Positions 1-7,441 are shown, counted from the first letter of the stretch. The stretch is 14,372 nucleotides of DNA from Sphingomonas sp. UBA1000 (GCA_002291855.1 DBAW01000175.1:545-14916), one strand, 5' to 3'. The notes: generated from the sequence alone by a model not told the origin. Program-made: numbers and translations.

Positions 1-1350
1 CGCCAGGCCGCCGCCCTTGCCGAACATCGCCGCCAGCCCCTTCAGCCCGCCCATTTTCTTGATCTTCTTCATGGCGTTGGCCATTTCCTGGTGCATCTTG
101 AGCAGCCGGTTCACGTCCTGCACGGTCGTGCCGCTGCCCTTGGCCACCCGGATCTTGCGCTTGGCATTGAGCAGGTCGGGGCGCGCCCGCTCCTTGGGCG
201 TCATCGATGTGATGATCGCATCCATGCGCAACAGGATCTTCTCGTCGACCGCGCCCGACGCCATCGCCGCCTGCGCCTTTTTCATGCCGGGGATCATGCC
301 CGCCAGCGCGCCAAGCCCGCCCATGCGCCGCATCTGCAGCAGCTGGGCGCGCAGATCGTCCATGTCGAACTGGCCCTTGGCCATTTTCGCGGCAAGCTTT
401 TCGGCTTCCTCGACCTTGATGGTCTCGGCCGCGCGCTCGACCAGGCTGACGACATCGCCCATGCCCAGAATGCGCCCGGCGACGCGCTGCGGGTGGAACG
501 CCTCCAGCCCGTCCATCTTCTCGCCGGTGCCGATGAACTTGATCGGCCGTTCGGTCACCGCGCGCATCGACAGGGCGGCCCCGCCGCGCGCATCGCCGTC
601 CATGCGGGTCAGGACCACGCCGGTCAGCGGCACCTGCGCGGTGAAGGACTGGGCGACATTGACCGCATCCTGACCGGTCAGCGCATCGACGACCAGCAGC
701 ACTTCCTGCGGCGCGGACACATCGGCCACCGCGCGCATCTCGTCCATCAACGCCTGATCGACATGCAGCCGCCCGGCAGTGTCGAGCAGCAGCACGTCAA
801 AGCCCTGCAGCTTCGCCGCATTGAGCGCGCGGCGGGCGATGTCGACCGGCTGCTGCCCCTCGACGATCGGCAGCGTCGCCACGCCGGTCTGCTCGCCCAG
901 CGTCGCCAGCTGCTGCTGCGCGGCGGGGCGATTGACGTCGAGCGACGCCATCAGCACCTTTTTGCGGTCGCGCTCGGTCAGGCGGCGGGCGAGCTTGGCG
1001 GTGGTCGTCGTCTTGCCCGAGCCTTGCAGGCCGACCATCATGATCACCGCCGGCGGATTGACGGCGATGTCCAGCTCGCTCGCATCGGCGCCGAGCATCT
1101 CGACCAGCGCGTCATGCACGATCTTGACGACCTGCTGCCCCGGCGTGACCGAGCGCAGCACCTGCGCGCCGACCGCCGCTTCGGTCACCTTGTCGACAAA
1201 GCTGCGGACGACCGGCAGGGCGACATCGGCCTCGAGCAGGGCGATCCGCACTTCGCGCATCGCGGTGCGGACATCCGCCTCGCTGAGCGCGCCGCGGCCA
1301 CGCAGCCGGTCAAAGACCCCGCCCAGCCTTTCGCTCAAAGTCTCGAACAT
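1..1350 (-). CDS. ffh: Signal recognition particle protein Ffh (SRP54), 3' end cut by window edge
   Basis: GTPase subunit of the bacterial signal recognition particle. With 4.5S RNA it binds signal sequences emerging from the ribosome and docks with FtsY at the inner membrane. 450 codons are visible. They show an N domain (about 1-90), a G domain with P-loop GLQGSGKTT (about 108-116), DVNRPAAQQQL (about 138-148), DTAGR (190-194) and the TRMDGDARGG guanine-specificity loop (about 248-257), then a methionine-rich M domain (about 300-450) that binds RNA and signal peptide. The start at 1350 has GAGGAG six bases upstream and gives the usual MFETLSERL beginning. The frame is still open at base 1 after a Gly/Lys-rich stretch, so only the extreme C-terminus is missing. 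The gene has its own upstream region and no same-strand neighbour within 250 bases. Identification is very secure. Confidence 0.97.
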   Translation of the reverse strand, partial: MFETLSERLGGVFDRLRGRGALSEADVRTAMREVRIALLEADVALPVVRSFVDKVTEAAVGAQVLRSVTPGQQVVKIVHDALVEMLGADASELDIAVNPPAVIMMVGLQGSGKTTTTAKLARRLTERDRKKVLMASLDVNRPAAQQQLATLGEQTGVATLPIVEGQQPVDIARRALNAAKLQGFDVLLLDTAGRLHVDQALMDEMRAVADVSAPQEVLLVVDALTGQDAVNVAQSFTAQVPLTGVVLTRMDGDARGGAALSMRAVTERPIKFIGTGEKMDGLEAFHPQRVAGRILGMGDVVSLVERAAETIKVEEAEKLAAKMAKGQFDMDDLRAQLLQMRRMGGLGALAGMIPGMKKAQAAMASGAVDEKILLRMDAIITSMTPKERARPDLLNAKRKIRVAKGSGTTVQDVNRLLKMHQEMANAMKKIKKMGGLKGLAAMFGKGGGLA

Positions 1351-1544
1351 CGCCTGCTCCTCTGCCGTCTGGCCAAACAACGCACAAAGCGCCGGTGGGC
1401 GAAACCTCGCCGACCAGCGCCGCGCATCGCGGTGATGCGCATCATCGTCCGTCCCAACGGAAACTCCGCGTCTCTACGCGCCCCGCCGGGGAAAATCAAC
1501 CGCCTGCATCTGCGGTCCCCGGGATGGATGCCCGGCAAATGACA

Positions 1545-1575
1545 GACGCCGCCGGCGTTGGGGGCCGGCGGCGTC
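1545..1575 (-). terminator. Hairpin downstream of the PEP-CTERM gene
   Basis: Perfect 12-base inverted repeat (arms 1545-1556 and 1564-1575, GACGCCGCCGGC against its complement) around a 7-base loop, 33 bases past the stop of the minus-strand PEP-CTERM gene. On that strand it is followed only by a weak T-containing run (TGTCATTTG), so it is a strong stem with a poor U tract. Termination is likely but not certain. Confidence 0.5.
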
Positions 1576-1607
1576 CGCGATCCATCGGTCAGACCCGACC
1601 GGCGGGA

Positions 1608-2258
1608 TCAGGCATAGGCAACGCTGGTGCGCACCCGGCGACGGGCGGCCGCGCCGACCAGGCCGAAGCCGCCGATCATCATCGCCCAGGTCGCCGGTTC
1701 CGGCACCGCCGCCAGCGCGATGTTGTCGACTTCAAAGGCATTGCCGAAGGAGTTGAAGCGCAGGCCGGTCACCGCGGTGCGGGTTTCGCCGGTGAAGTCC
1801 AGGCGAACGATGCGGTTGGTGTTGACCTCGGTCTGGTTGCCATTGGCCGGGTTCCAGACATCGCTGCCGGTGAAGCTCGCCAGCACGACGCCGTCGGCAC
1901 CCAGCACGTCGAACGAGTTATACTCGTCGATCGAACCCCAGAGGAAGCTGATCGCGTTGAGCGGGTTGAGACCGGTCAGGTCGAGCGTGCCGGTGCGGCC
2001 ATCGGCCGGGCCGACCGAGATGAAACCGCCGGTGCTGCCCAGCGGGCGGGCGCGGGTTTCGGTCGTGGTCGTGAAGATCGGGCCGCTCCAGCGCGGCGTT
2101 TCGCTGTCGAAATCGAAAATCAGCGCATTGTCGAAGCCGCCGCCCTGATAAACGGCGTTGCCCGGCGTGCTCGACAGCACGACGGTGGCGGTGGCGGGCG
2201 CCGTGGCAGCAAACGCGGCAGCGGCGGCAGTCAGGCCCAGAACGAACTTCTTCATCAT
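1608..2258 (-). CDS. Secreted PEP-CTERM (PEPxxWA type) sorting-domain protein
   Basis: Predicted exported surface or exopolysaccharide-associated protein of unknown specific function, 216 residues. It begins MMKKFVLGLT followed by an Ala-rich hydrophobic stretch ending near ATA (about residue 24), a typical Sec signal peptide. The middle is a Gly/Asp/Thr-rich beta-type domain without a catalytic motif I recognise. The C-terminus carries VPEPATWAMMIGGFGLVG (about 185-202), then an Arg cluster: the tripartite PEP motif, hydrophobic helix and basic tail recognised by an exosortase/archaeosortase-type enzyme (family knowledge). No exosortase is in this window. Two adjacent ATGs (2258 and 2255) follow an AAGGGG Shine-Dalgarno; spacing slightly favours the second. 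An in-frame ATG 27 bases further up would add nine residues before the signal peptide and is unlikely. Class call secure, role unknown. Confidence 0.9.
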   Translation of the reverse strand: MMKKFVLGLTAAAAAFAATAPATATVVLSSTPGNAVYQGGGFDNALIFDFDSETPRWSGPIFTTTTETRARPLGSTGGFISVGPADGRTGTLDLTGLNPLNAISFLWGSIDEYNSFDVLGADGVVLASFTGSDVWNPANGNQTEVNTNRIVRLDFTGETRTAVTGLRFNSFGNAFEVDNIALAAVPEPATWAMMIGGFGLVGAAARRRVRTSVAYA

Positions 2259-2351
2259 CACACCCCTTACAGCGCGAATCGCCACCCCATCGCGGCCGGA
2301 TCCGCAGAAACTCCCGCCGCCACGCCGGGCTGCGGTTGCCCCCGGAATGCG

Positions 2352-2373
2352 TCGGTAAGGATTTGTTTACCGA
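2352..2373. promoter_or_regulatory. Operator-like palindrome upstream of the PEP-CTERM gene
   Basis: Seven-base perfect inverted repeat TCGGTAA / TTACCGA separated by 8 bases, about 95 bases upstream of the PEP-CTERM start. It lies in a locally AT-richer island that also holds GGTTAAC (2403-2409) and TTAACCA (2434-2440). The TAA-spacer-TTA arrangement loosely recalls the alphaproteobacterial CtrA box (TTAA-N7-TTAA) but does not match it fully. It could be a repressor or activator site. No binding protein can be named from sequence alone. Confidence 0.35.
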
Positions 2374-2455
2374 TGCCGCGGGGCAAAAATAGCGCCGAAC
2401 ACGGTTAACGTGGGGCCGTCCCATATCGGGTCATTAACCAGAGATCAGAACATAT

Positions 2456-2484
2456 AAAAAAGCCCGGCCGAAGCCGGGCTTTTT
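2456..2484 (-). terminator. Strong rho-independent terminator of the SWIB gene, possibly bidirectional
   Basis: Stem AGCCCGGC (2461-2468), CGAA loop, complementary arm GCCGGGCT (2473-2480), flanked by an A run (2456-2460) and a T run (2481-2484). On the minus strand the stem is followed by five or more Ts, directly after the stop of the SWIB-domain gene at 2506. The symmetric A and T tracts mean it could also stop plus-strand transcription. Confidence 0.92.
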
Positions 2485-2505
2485 ATTCAGCAATCTGTCA
2501 GAAGA

Positions 2506-2775
2506 TCACTTCAGATGGTTGGACAGGTGCTTGTTCATTTCGAACATCGAAACCTTGTCCTTACCGCCGAAGACCTTCTTTAGCTTGTCGTCGGCGAGGA
2601 TTTCCCGCTTGTTTTCGGGATTCTGCAGATTGTTCTTCTTGATGTGTTCCCACACCTTGCTGACCACGTCGCTGCGCGCGATCGGCGCGCTGCCCACGAT
2701 CGCCGCCAGGTCGGCCGAAGGCTGGACCGGCTTGCTCAGCGCGTTGTTGGCACGTTTCGGTTTGGCGTCCGCCAT
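2506..2775 (-). CDS. Small stand-alone SWIB/MDM2-domain protein
   Basis: An 89-residue protein made almost entirely of a SWIB (SWI complex BAF60b) fold, roughly residues 22-89. A Lys-rich, Pro-containing N-terminal lead of about 20 residues precedes it. Recognisable are the WEHIKKNNLQNPENKREI helix region (about 43-60) and KKVFGGKDKVSMFEMNKHL near the end. In eukaryotes the fold occurs in chromatin remodellers; in Chlamydia it is fused to topoisomerase I; free-standing copies occur in several alphaproteobacteria (family knowledge). DNA or chromosome association is plausible but its job here is unknown. The ATG at 2775 has a GGGAGGG Shine-Dalgarno at good spacing. The longer upstream frame is Arg/Ala/Gly-rich with no domain and was rejected. 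It is followed by its own terminator, so it is probably a single-gene unit. Confidence 0.92.
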   Translation of the reverse strand: MADAKPKRANNALSKPVQPSADLAAIVGSAPIARSDVVSKVWEHIKKNNLQNPENKREILADDKLKKVFGGKDKVSMFEMNKHLSNHLK

Positions 2776-2887
2776 TTTGATTCCCTCCCTGTGGAAACCC
2801 TGATTTGTGACAAAGACCGCAAAATGCAAACAGCTTTTTGCAGTTACCCCGGGCTTTGCCGTGACGGCGGCGGCCCGGCGCGCCCCG

Positions 2888-2909
2888 CCGGGGCCGTTGC
2901 CGGCCCCGG
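2888..2909 (-). other. GC hairpin with tetraloop between rmuC and the SWIB gene
   Basis: Perfect 9-base stem (2888-2896 with 2901-2909). Read on the minus strand, the loop is GCAA, a GNRA-type stable tetraloop. It lies 45 bases past the rmuC stop and before the SWIB start. No U tract follows, so it is at best a weak or rho-assisted terminator, or an mRNA 3'-end stabiliser. The rest of the 178-base gap holds an AT-richer pocket (about 2805-2845) that probably contains the SWIB promoter, but no convincing -35/-10 pair stands out. Confidence 0.45.
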
Positions 2910-2953
2910 ACTGCGCTCGTTTTGCGGCGGCGGAAACCGGCACCCGCCCCGCT

Positions 2954-4435
2954 TCATTCGGTCTCTTCCCCCACTGCTGACAGCTTGGTCAGCGGGCGCG
3001 GCGCGCTTTCGACCATCGGCAGCACCTCGACCTGTTTCGGTCCCGCCACCTCCAACGCCTCGAACCGCCGCGCCTGGGTGAGCACCTGGCTCTCAAGGCT
3101 GCCGACAAAGGCGTTATAGGCACCGCTCGCCTGTTCCAGATTGCGGCCGAGCCGGGCGACATGGCCGCCCATCGTCGCCAGCCGGGCATGGAGTTCCTTG
3201 CCCAGCGCCGCGATCTCGGCGGCACGTTCGGCAAGCTTTTCCTGCCGCCACACGGCAGCGACGGTGCGGGCGATGGCGACCAGATTGGTCGGTGTCGCCA
3301 GCAGCACCTTGCGCTCGAACGCCCAGTCCCACAGCCCGCCATCCTGTTCGAGCGCGGCGGTCAGGAAATGTTCGCCGGGGATATACATGACGACATAATC
3401 GGCGGCGTCGTCGAACTGCGCCCAGTAATTCTTCGATCCCAGCTGCTGGGCATGGGTGCGGATCGACGCGGCATGCGCCTTCAGATGCTGGCGACGCACC
3501 TCGTCATCCACCTGCTCGCTGGCATCCAGATAGGCGTTCAGCGAGCATTTGGCGTCGATGATCAGGCTGCGCCCGCCCGGCAGGCGGACGATCACATCGG
3601 GGCGCAGCCGCCCGTCCTCGGTGTCGACCGACACCTCCATCTGGAAATCCACCCCCTCGGCCAGCCCGGCCTGGGTCAGCACATTGCGCAGGCTCTGTTC
3701 GCCCCAGCGGCCGCGCGCCTTGGGGCTGGACCGCAGCGCATTGACCAGCCGCGCAGTCTCGTCGCGCACCTGGACATGGCTGGAATGCAGCAGCTCGACC
3801 GCCTTGTGCAGCGCCGAATAGCTGCCGACGCGTTCCTTCTCGACCTGGCCGAGCTGCTCCTCATAGCGTTTGAGCGTGGTCTCGACGGGCTGGAGCAGCG
3901 CCTTCAGCCGCGCCTCATTCTGCTGGCCCTGATCGGCAAGCCGTTCATTGGCGCGCTTCAGAAACGCATCATGCGCGCTTTCGACCGCCTTGCCGGCCAG
4001 ATCGCCGAACCGCGCCTCAAGCTTCGCCTCGACATCGCGCAGCTGCGCCAGCTGGGCGGCAAAGGCGCTGGCGCGCTCCTCCTCGCCGCGCTCGAACGCG
4101 GCCTTGGCGGCGGCGAGCGCCTCCTTCTCCTGCCGCAAGGCGACGAGTTCGCGCTCCTGCGCCTCGGCACGCGCCGCGACCGGACGCAGCCCCGCCGCCT
4201 CGCCAAGCGCCGCATCGCGCTCGCGCGTCACCTCATCAAGCGCCAGGCGCAGCAGATCGGCCTGGCGCGCGCGCTCCCCGGCCATGGCCAGCTCTCGCTC
4301 GGCCTCGCCATGGCGCAGGCGCAGTGCGTCAAGCTCGCCTCTCAGTCCGGAAACCGGTCGCGCGCCCAGCACATGGCCGAGCACGACGCCGATGATCGCG
4401 GCAGCAGCGACGACAGCCAGCAGCAACGGATCCAA
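2954..4435 (-). CDS. rmuC: DNA recombination protein RmuC homologue
   Basis: RmuC-family protein, implicated in limiting rearrangements at inverted repeats; its biochemical activity is not settled. The 493 residues show an N-terminal hydrophobic anchor (about 4-24), a long charged coiled coil rich in Glu, Arg and Ala (about 30-210), and the conserved C-terminal domain. That domain carries RPDVIVRLPGG (about 278-288) followed by LIIDAKCSLNAYLDA (about 291-305), whose PD and D-x-K residues resemble a PD-(D/E)xK nuclease core. YVVMYIPGEHFL (about 347-358) and VLLATPTNLVAIART (about 377-391) are further family signatures. The apparent start is a TTG at 4435, preceded by GGAGAAGG at good spacing; no better in-frame ATG was seen. 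It lies 79 bases downstream of def on the same strand and may be co-transcribed with it. Confidence 0.93.
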   Translation of the reverse strand: MDPLLLAVVAAAAIIGVVLGHVLGARPVSGLRGELDALRLRHGEAERELAMAGERARQADLLRLALDEVTRERDAALGEAAGLRPVAARAEAQERELVALRQEKEALAAAKAAFERGEEERASAFAAQLAQLRDVEAKLEARFGDLAGKAVESAHDAFLKRANERLADQGQQNEARLKALLQPVETTLKRYEEQLGQVEKERVGSYSALHKAVELLHSSHVQVRDETARLVNALRSSPKARGRWGEQSLRNVLTQAGLAEGVDFQMEVSVDTEDGRLRPDVIVRLPGGRSLIIDAKCSLNAYLDASEQVDDEVRRQHLKAHAASIRTHAQQLGSKNYWAQFDDAADYVVMYIPGEHFLTAALEQDGGLWDWAFERKVLLATPTNLVAIARTVAAVWRQEKLAERAAEIAALGKELHARLATMGGHVARLGRNLEQASGAYNAFVGSLESQVLTQARRFEALEVAGPKQVEVLPMVESAPRPLTKLSAVGEETE

Positions 4436-4514
4436 ATGCCCTTCTCCCCAACGGAACGAAAGGCGAACTTAGCCAATGGCGGCGCGGCCGGCAAGCCACC
4501 CCGCCGATCCGCGA

Positions 4515-5042
4515 TCAGGCGGCCTTCTGGCGCATCTTGGCAAGCTTTTTCAGCACCATATCACGCTTCAGCCGCGACAGATGGTCGATGAACAGCACGC
4601 CGTTCAGATGGTCCATCTCATGCTGGAGACAGATTGCGAGCAGCCCGTCGAGCTGTTCCTCGCGCACCGTGCCGTCGCGTTCCTGCCAGCGGGCGCGGAT
4701 CACCGCCGGGCGTTCGACATCGGCGAACTGCTCGGGCACCGACAGACAGCCTTCGGAATAGACCTGCACATCGTCGGACTTGTCGAGGATTTCGGGGTTG
4801 ATGAACACGCGCGGTGCCTTGACCGGCTTGCCGTCCTCGCCCTCTTCCTCCTGCAGGTCGATGACCAGCAGCCGCTTGGGCACGCCGACCTGAATGGCGG
4901 CAAGGCCGATGCCCGGCGCGTCGTACATCGTCTCGAACATGTCGTCGATCAGGGTCTGCAACGCCTCGTCGATGGTGTCGACGGGGGTCGAGATCTGGCG
5001 CAGGCGCGGGTCGGGCGTTTCGATGATCGGAAGAATGGCCAT
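4515..5042 (-). CDS. def: Peptide deformylase
   Basis: Metalloenzyme that removes the formyl group from the N-terminal Met of nascent proteins. The 175-residue length is normal. All three family motifs are intact: GIGLAAIQ (about 44-51), EGCLS (97-101, metal-binding Cys99) and HEMDH (141-145, two metal-binding His and catalytic Glu142). An acidic EEEGEDG insertion (about 65-71) sits in a surface loop. The ATG at 5042 has no Shine-Dalgarno. Instead a -35/-10 pair lies immediately upstream, so the message may be leaderless (see the promoter entry). recR ends 59 bases upstream on the same strand. The partner gene fmt is close by but divergent, unlike the common def-fmt operon. Confidence 0.97.
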   Translation of the reverse strand: MAILPIIETPDPRLRQISTPVDTIDEALQTLIDDMFETMYDAPGIGLAAIQVGVPKRLLVIDLQEEEGEDGKPVKAPRVFINPEILDKSDDVQVYSEGCLSVPEQFADVERPAVIRARWQERDGTVREEQLDGLLAICLQHEMDHLNGVLFIDHLSRLKRDMVLKKLAKMRQKAA

Positions 5043-5048
5043 CGCGCG

Positions 5049-5077
5049 AAATTAGGGACGCACCCGGCAAAGGTCAA
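5049..5077 (-). promoter_or_regulatory. Putative def promoter giving a leaderless mRNA
   Basis: Minus-strand -35 TTGACC (5072-5077) and -10 TAATTT (5049-5054), separated by exactly 17 bases. Six bases lie between the -10 box and the def ATG, so a normal transcription start would fall on or beside the A of the start codon. The absence of any Shine-Dalgarno at def fits this. The -35 matches the consensus at five of six bases; the -10 is weaker. Confidence 0.5.
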
Positions 5078-5101
5078 TCAAGCGCAGCCCGCACGCCCCG
5101 C

Positions 5102-5698
5102 TCACATCACCGGCCGGCGCGCGCGCAGCGCCTGGGCAAGCGTGCCTTCATCCAGATAATCCAGTTCGCCGCCCACCGGCAGGCCATGGGCGAGCTGGGT
5201 CAGCCGCACCGGATATCCCTCCAGCCGCTCGGCAATGTAATGGGCGGTCGTCTGCCCTTCGAGCGTGGCGTTCATCGCCAGCACCACTTCATCGACGCCG
5301 CCTGCCGCGACCCGCGCGACCAGCCCGTCGATGCGCAGATCCTCGGGCCGCACCCCGTCCAGCGCCGACAGCCGCCCGCCCAGCACATGATAACGGCCGG
5401 GAAACAGCCGCGCCCGATCGAGCGCCCACAGATCGGCAACTTCCTCGACCACGCACAGGGCGCGCGTGTCGCGGCGCGGATCGGCGCAGATCGCGCACGG
5501 ATCGCAGGTGTCGACATTGCCGCACATGCCGCAGGTGACGAGACGCGCCTCGACCGTCTCCAGCGCGCGCGCCAGCGGCACCAGCGCGGTCTCGCGCTTC
5601 TTGAGCAGATGCAGCACCGCACGCCGTGCCGAGCGCGGGCCAAGGCCCGGCAGCCGGGCAAGCGCCTGGACCAGCGCCTCGATCTCGGGGGAAGCCAT
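5102..5698 (-). CDS. recR: Recombination mediator protein RecR
   Basis: Component of the RecFOR pathway that helps load RecA at single-strand gaps during recombinational repair. The 198 residues from the chosen start show a helix-hairpin-helix (LPGLGPRSARRA, about 16-27), a four-cysteine zinc finger (C56, C59, C68, C71 within TCGMCGNVDTCDPCAIC), and a Toprim domain starting LCVVEEVADL (about 81-90). HGLPVGGELDYLDEGTL (about 171-187) is the usual C-terminal signature. I prefer the ATG at 5698 (MASPEIEAL) because that is the usual family N-terminus. A GTG at 5707 would add three residues. Neither has a clear Shine-Dalgarno. The gene probably leads a recR-def cluster and faces fmt across about 50 bases. 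The dnaX and YbaB-family genes that often neighbour recR are absent here. Confidence 0.95.
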   Translation of the reverse strand: MASPEIEALVQALARLPGLGPRSARRAVLHLLKKRETALVPLARALETVEARLVTCGMCGNVDTCDPCAICADPRRDTRALCVVEEVADLWALDRARLFPGRYHVLGGRLSALDGVRPEDLRIDGLVARVAAGGVDEVVLAMNATLEGQTTAHYIAERLEGYPVRLTQLAHGLPVGGELDYLDEGTLAQALRARRPVM

Positions 5699-5751
5699 GA
5701 CCGGCACAGATAAGGGCTTGCGCGCCGGGCCGCCAGCGGTTTGGAGGGGGA

Positions 5752-6657
5752 ATGCGCCTGATCTTCATGGGAACCCCCGATTTCGCCGTGCCGACGCTCG
5801 ACGCGCTGGTCGCGGCCGGGCACGAGCTTGCCGCCGTCTATTCGCAGCCGCCCCGCCCCGCCGGACGCGGCAAGGCGCTGACCCCCACTCCGGTCGCGCG
5901 CCGTGCCGCCGAGCTGGGGCTGACCGTGCTGACGCCGGTCACGCTCAAGACCGCCGAGGCGCAGGCCGAGTTTGCCGCATTCGGTGCCGATGCGGCGATC
6001 GTTGCCGCTTACGGCCTGATCCTACCGCGCCCGATCCTTGCCGCGCCGCGGCTTGGCTGTCTGAACGTCCATGCCTCGCTGCTGCCGCGCTGGCGGGGGG
6101 CAGCGCCGATCCAGCGCGCGATCCTGGCCGGCGATACGCTCACCGGGGTCACGATCATGGACATGGAAGCGGGGCTGGACACCGGGCCGATGCGCGCCAC
6201 CGTGACGACGCCGGTCGCGGCCAGGACGGCGGGCGAGCTGACCGCCGAACTGGCACTGCTGGGTGCACAGCTGATGGTGGCTGTGCTGGCCGATCTGCCC
6301 GGCCATCCGCCACAGCCCCAGCCCGACGCCGGCGTCACCTATGCCGCCAAGATCGACAAGGCCGAGGCGCGGCTGGATTTCGCTGCCGGGGCGGTCGCGG
6401 CCGAACGGCAGGTGCGCGCCTTCACCCCCGCGCCGGGGGCGTTTTTCGAACTGAACGGCGAACGCATCCGCATTCTGGCGGCGGCGGTCGAGCCGGTGGC
6501 CGGCCCGGCGGGACAGGTGGGCGATGACCGGCTGCTGATCGGCTGCGGGGCCGATTCGCTGCGCCCGCTGCGTGTGCAGCGCGCCGGGCGCGCGGCAATG
6601 GCGGTCGACGAGCTGCTGCGCGGCTTTGCCATCGCGCCGGGGACGATGCTGGCATGA
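5752..6657 (+). CDS. fmt: Methionyl-tRNA formyltransferase
   Basis: Transfers a formyl group from 10-formyl-tetrahydrofolate to initiator Met-tRNA, allowing initiation with formyl-Met. The 301 residues begin with MRLIFMGTPDFAVPTL. The catalytic domain carries LNVHASLLPRWRGAAPIQ (about 104-121, containing the expected catalytic Asn105 and His107) and MEAGLDTGPM (about 138-147, with Asp143). The C-terminal part (about 205-301) is the tRNA-binding OB-like domain, including VRAFTPAPGAFF. The start is well supported by GGAGGGGG just upstream. It is first in a plus-strand operon with truA, with a 4-base overlap, and its 5' end faces recR. Def, which acts at the other end of the formyl cycle, lies on the opposite strand nearby. 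Confidence 0.97.
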   Translation: MRLIFMGTPDFAVPTLDALVAAGHELAAVYSQPPRPAGRGKALTPTPVARRAAELGLTVLTPVTLKTAEAQAEFAAFGADAAIVAAYGLILPRPILAAPRLGCLNVHASLLPRWRGAAPIQRAILAGDTLTGVTIMDMEAGLDTGPMRATVTTPVAARTAGELTAELALLGAQLMVAVLADLPGHPPQPQPDAGVTYAAKIDKAEARLDFAAGAVAAERQVRAFTPAPGAFFELNGERIRILAAAVEPVAGPAGQVGDDRLLIGCGADSLRPLRVQRAGRAAMAVDELLRGFAIAPGTMLA

Positions 6658-7394
6658 CGCGGTATGCGCTGACGATCGAATATGATGGCCGCCCGTTCAT
6701 GGGCTGGCAGCGGCAGGCGCACGGGCCGAGCGTGCAGGAAGCCGTCGAGCGCGCCGTCGAACGCATGACCGGCGCGGCCGCGACCGTTCATGCCGCCGGG
6801 CGCACCGATGCCGGCGTCCATGCGCTGGCGATGCGCGCGCATGTCGACCTGACGACCAAAACGCCCGAGCCGTTCCGGCTGATGGAGGCGCTCAATGCGC
6901 TGCTCCGCCCCGATCCGGTGGCGATCCTCGACTGCCGGATCGTGCCGGATGACTGGCATGCGCGCTTTTCCTGCACGGGGCGGTCCTATGAATATCGGAT
7001 CGTCAACCGGCGCGCGCCGCTGACCTTCGAGGCGGGGCTGGCGTGGCGCGTCGTCCAGCCGCTCGATGCCGAAGCGATGCACGCCGCCGCGCAATTGCTG
7101 GTCGGGCGGCATGATTTCACCACCTTCCGCTCGGTCCATTGCCAAGCCGACAGCCCGGTCAAGACGCTCGACCGGCTGGATGTGGAGCGCGACGCCGATC
7201 TCGTCCTCGTCCATGCCGGAGCGCGGTCGTTCCTGCACCATCAGGTGCGGTCGATGGTCGGCTGCCTCGTGATGGTCGGCGACGGCCGCTGGACGGCGGC
7301 CGACCTTGAGGCCGCGCTCGCCGCGCGTGACCGCGCCGCGCTCGGCCACAATGCGCCGCCCGACGGCCTGTATTTCGTCGGCGCGCGCTATTGA
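6654..7394 (+). CDS. truA: tRNA pseudouridine(38-40) synthase TruA
   Basis: Isomerises uridine to pseudouridine at positions 38-40 of the tRNA anticodon stem-loop. The 246 residues are a normal length. Signatures visible are LTIEYDGRPFMGWQRQ (about 6-21), AAGRTDAGVHAL (about 47-58, catalytic Asp52), the YEYRI region (about 110-114), and FLHHQVRSMVGCLV (near 187-200). The start codon overlaps the fmt stop in an ATGA arrangement, so translation is very probably coupled to fmt. The fmt-truA pairing is seen in other alphaproteobacteria (family knowledge). Confidence 0.97.
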   Translation: MTRYALTIEYDGRPFMGWQRQAHGPSVQEAVERAVERMTGAAATVHAAGRTDAGVHALAMRAHVDLTTKTPEPFRLMEALNALLRPDPVAILDCRIVPDDWHARFSCTGRSYEYRIVNRRAPLTFEAGLAWRVVQPLDAEAMHAAAQLLVGRHDFTTFRSVHCQADSPVKTLDRLDVERDADLVLVHAGARSFLHHQVRSMVGCLVMVGDGRWTAADLEAALAARDRAALGHNAPPDGLYFVGARY

Positions 7395-7441
7395 TGTTCA
7401 GTGATTCGTCTCATGCCCGGCGTTGCAGCTATAAAGGAAGC

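Noticed and set aside
1335..1538. Small Arg-rich frame overlapping the ffh start
   Set aside because: It overlaps the ffh start codon in another frame and resembles no family. The region is better read as the ffh upstream region.
91..1542. Long plus-strand open frame antisense to ffh
   Set aside because: It overlaps a fully convincing ffh and is His/Arg-rich without any motif. It is a codon-bias shadow.
2776..2943. N-terminal extension of the SWIB protein
   Set aside because: The extra residues are non-conserved-looking Ala/Arg/Gly sequence, and a strong Shine-Dalgarno supports the ATG at 2775.
3161..4591. Long plus-strand open frame antisense to rmuC
   Set aside because: It has no recognisable domain and low-complexity composition, and rmuC on the other strand is clearly the real gene.
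6339..7349. Minus-strand open frame antisense to fmt and truA
   Set aside because: It overlaps two well-identified genes and shows only compositional bias.
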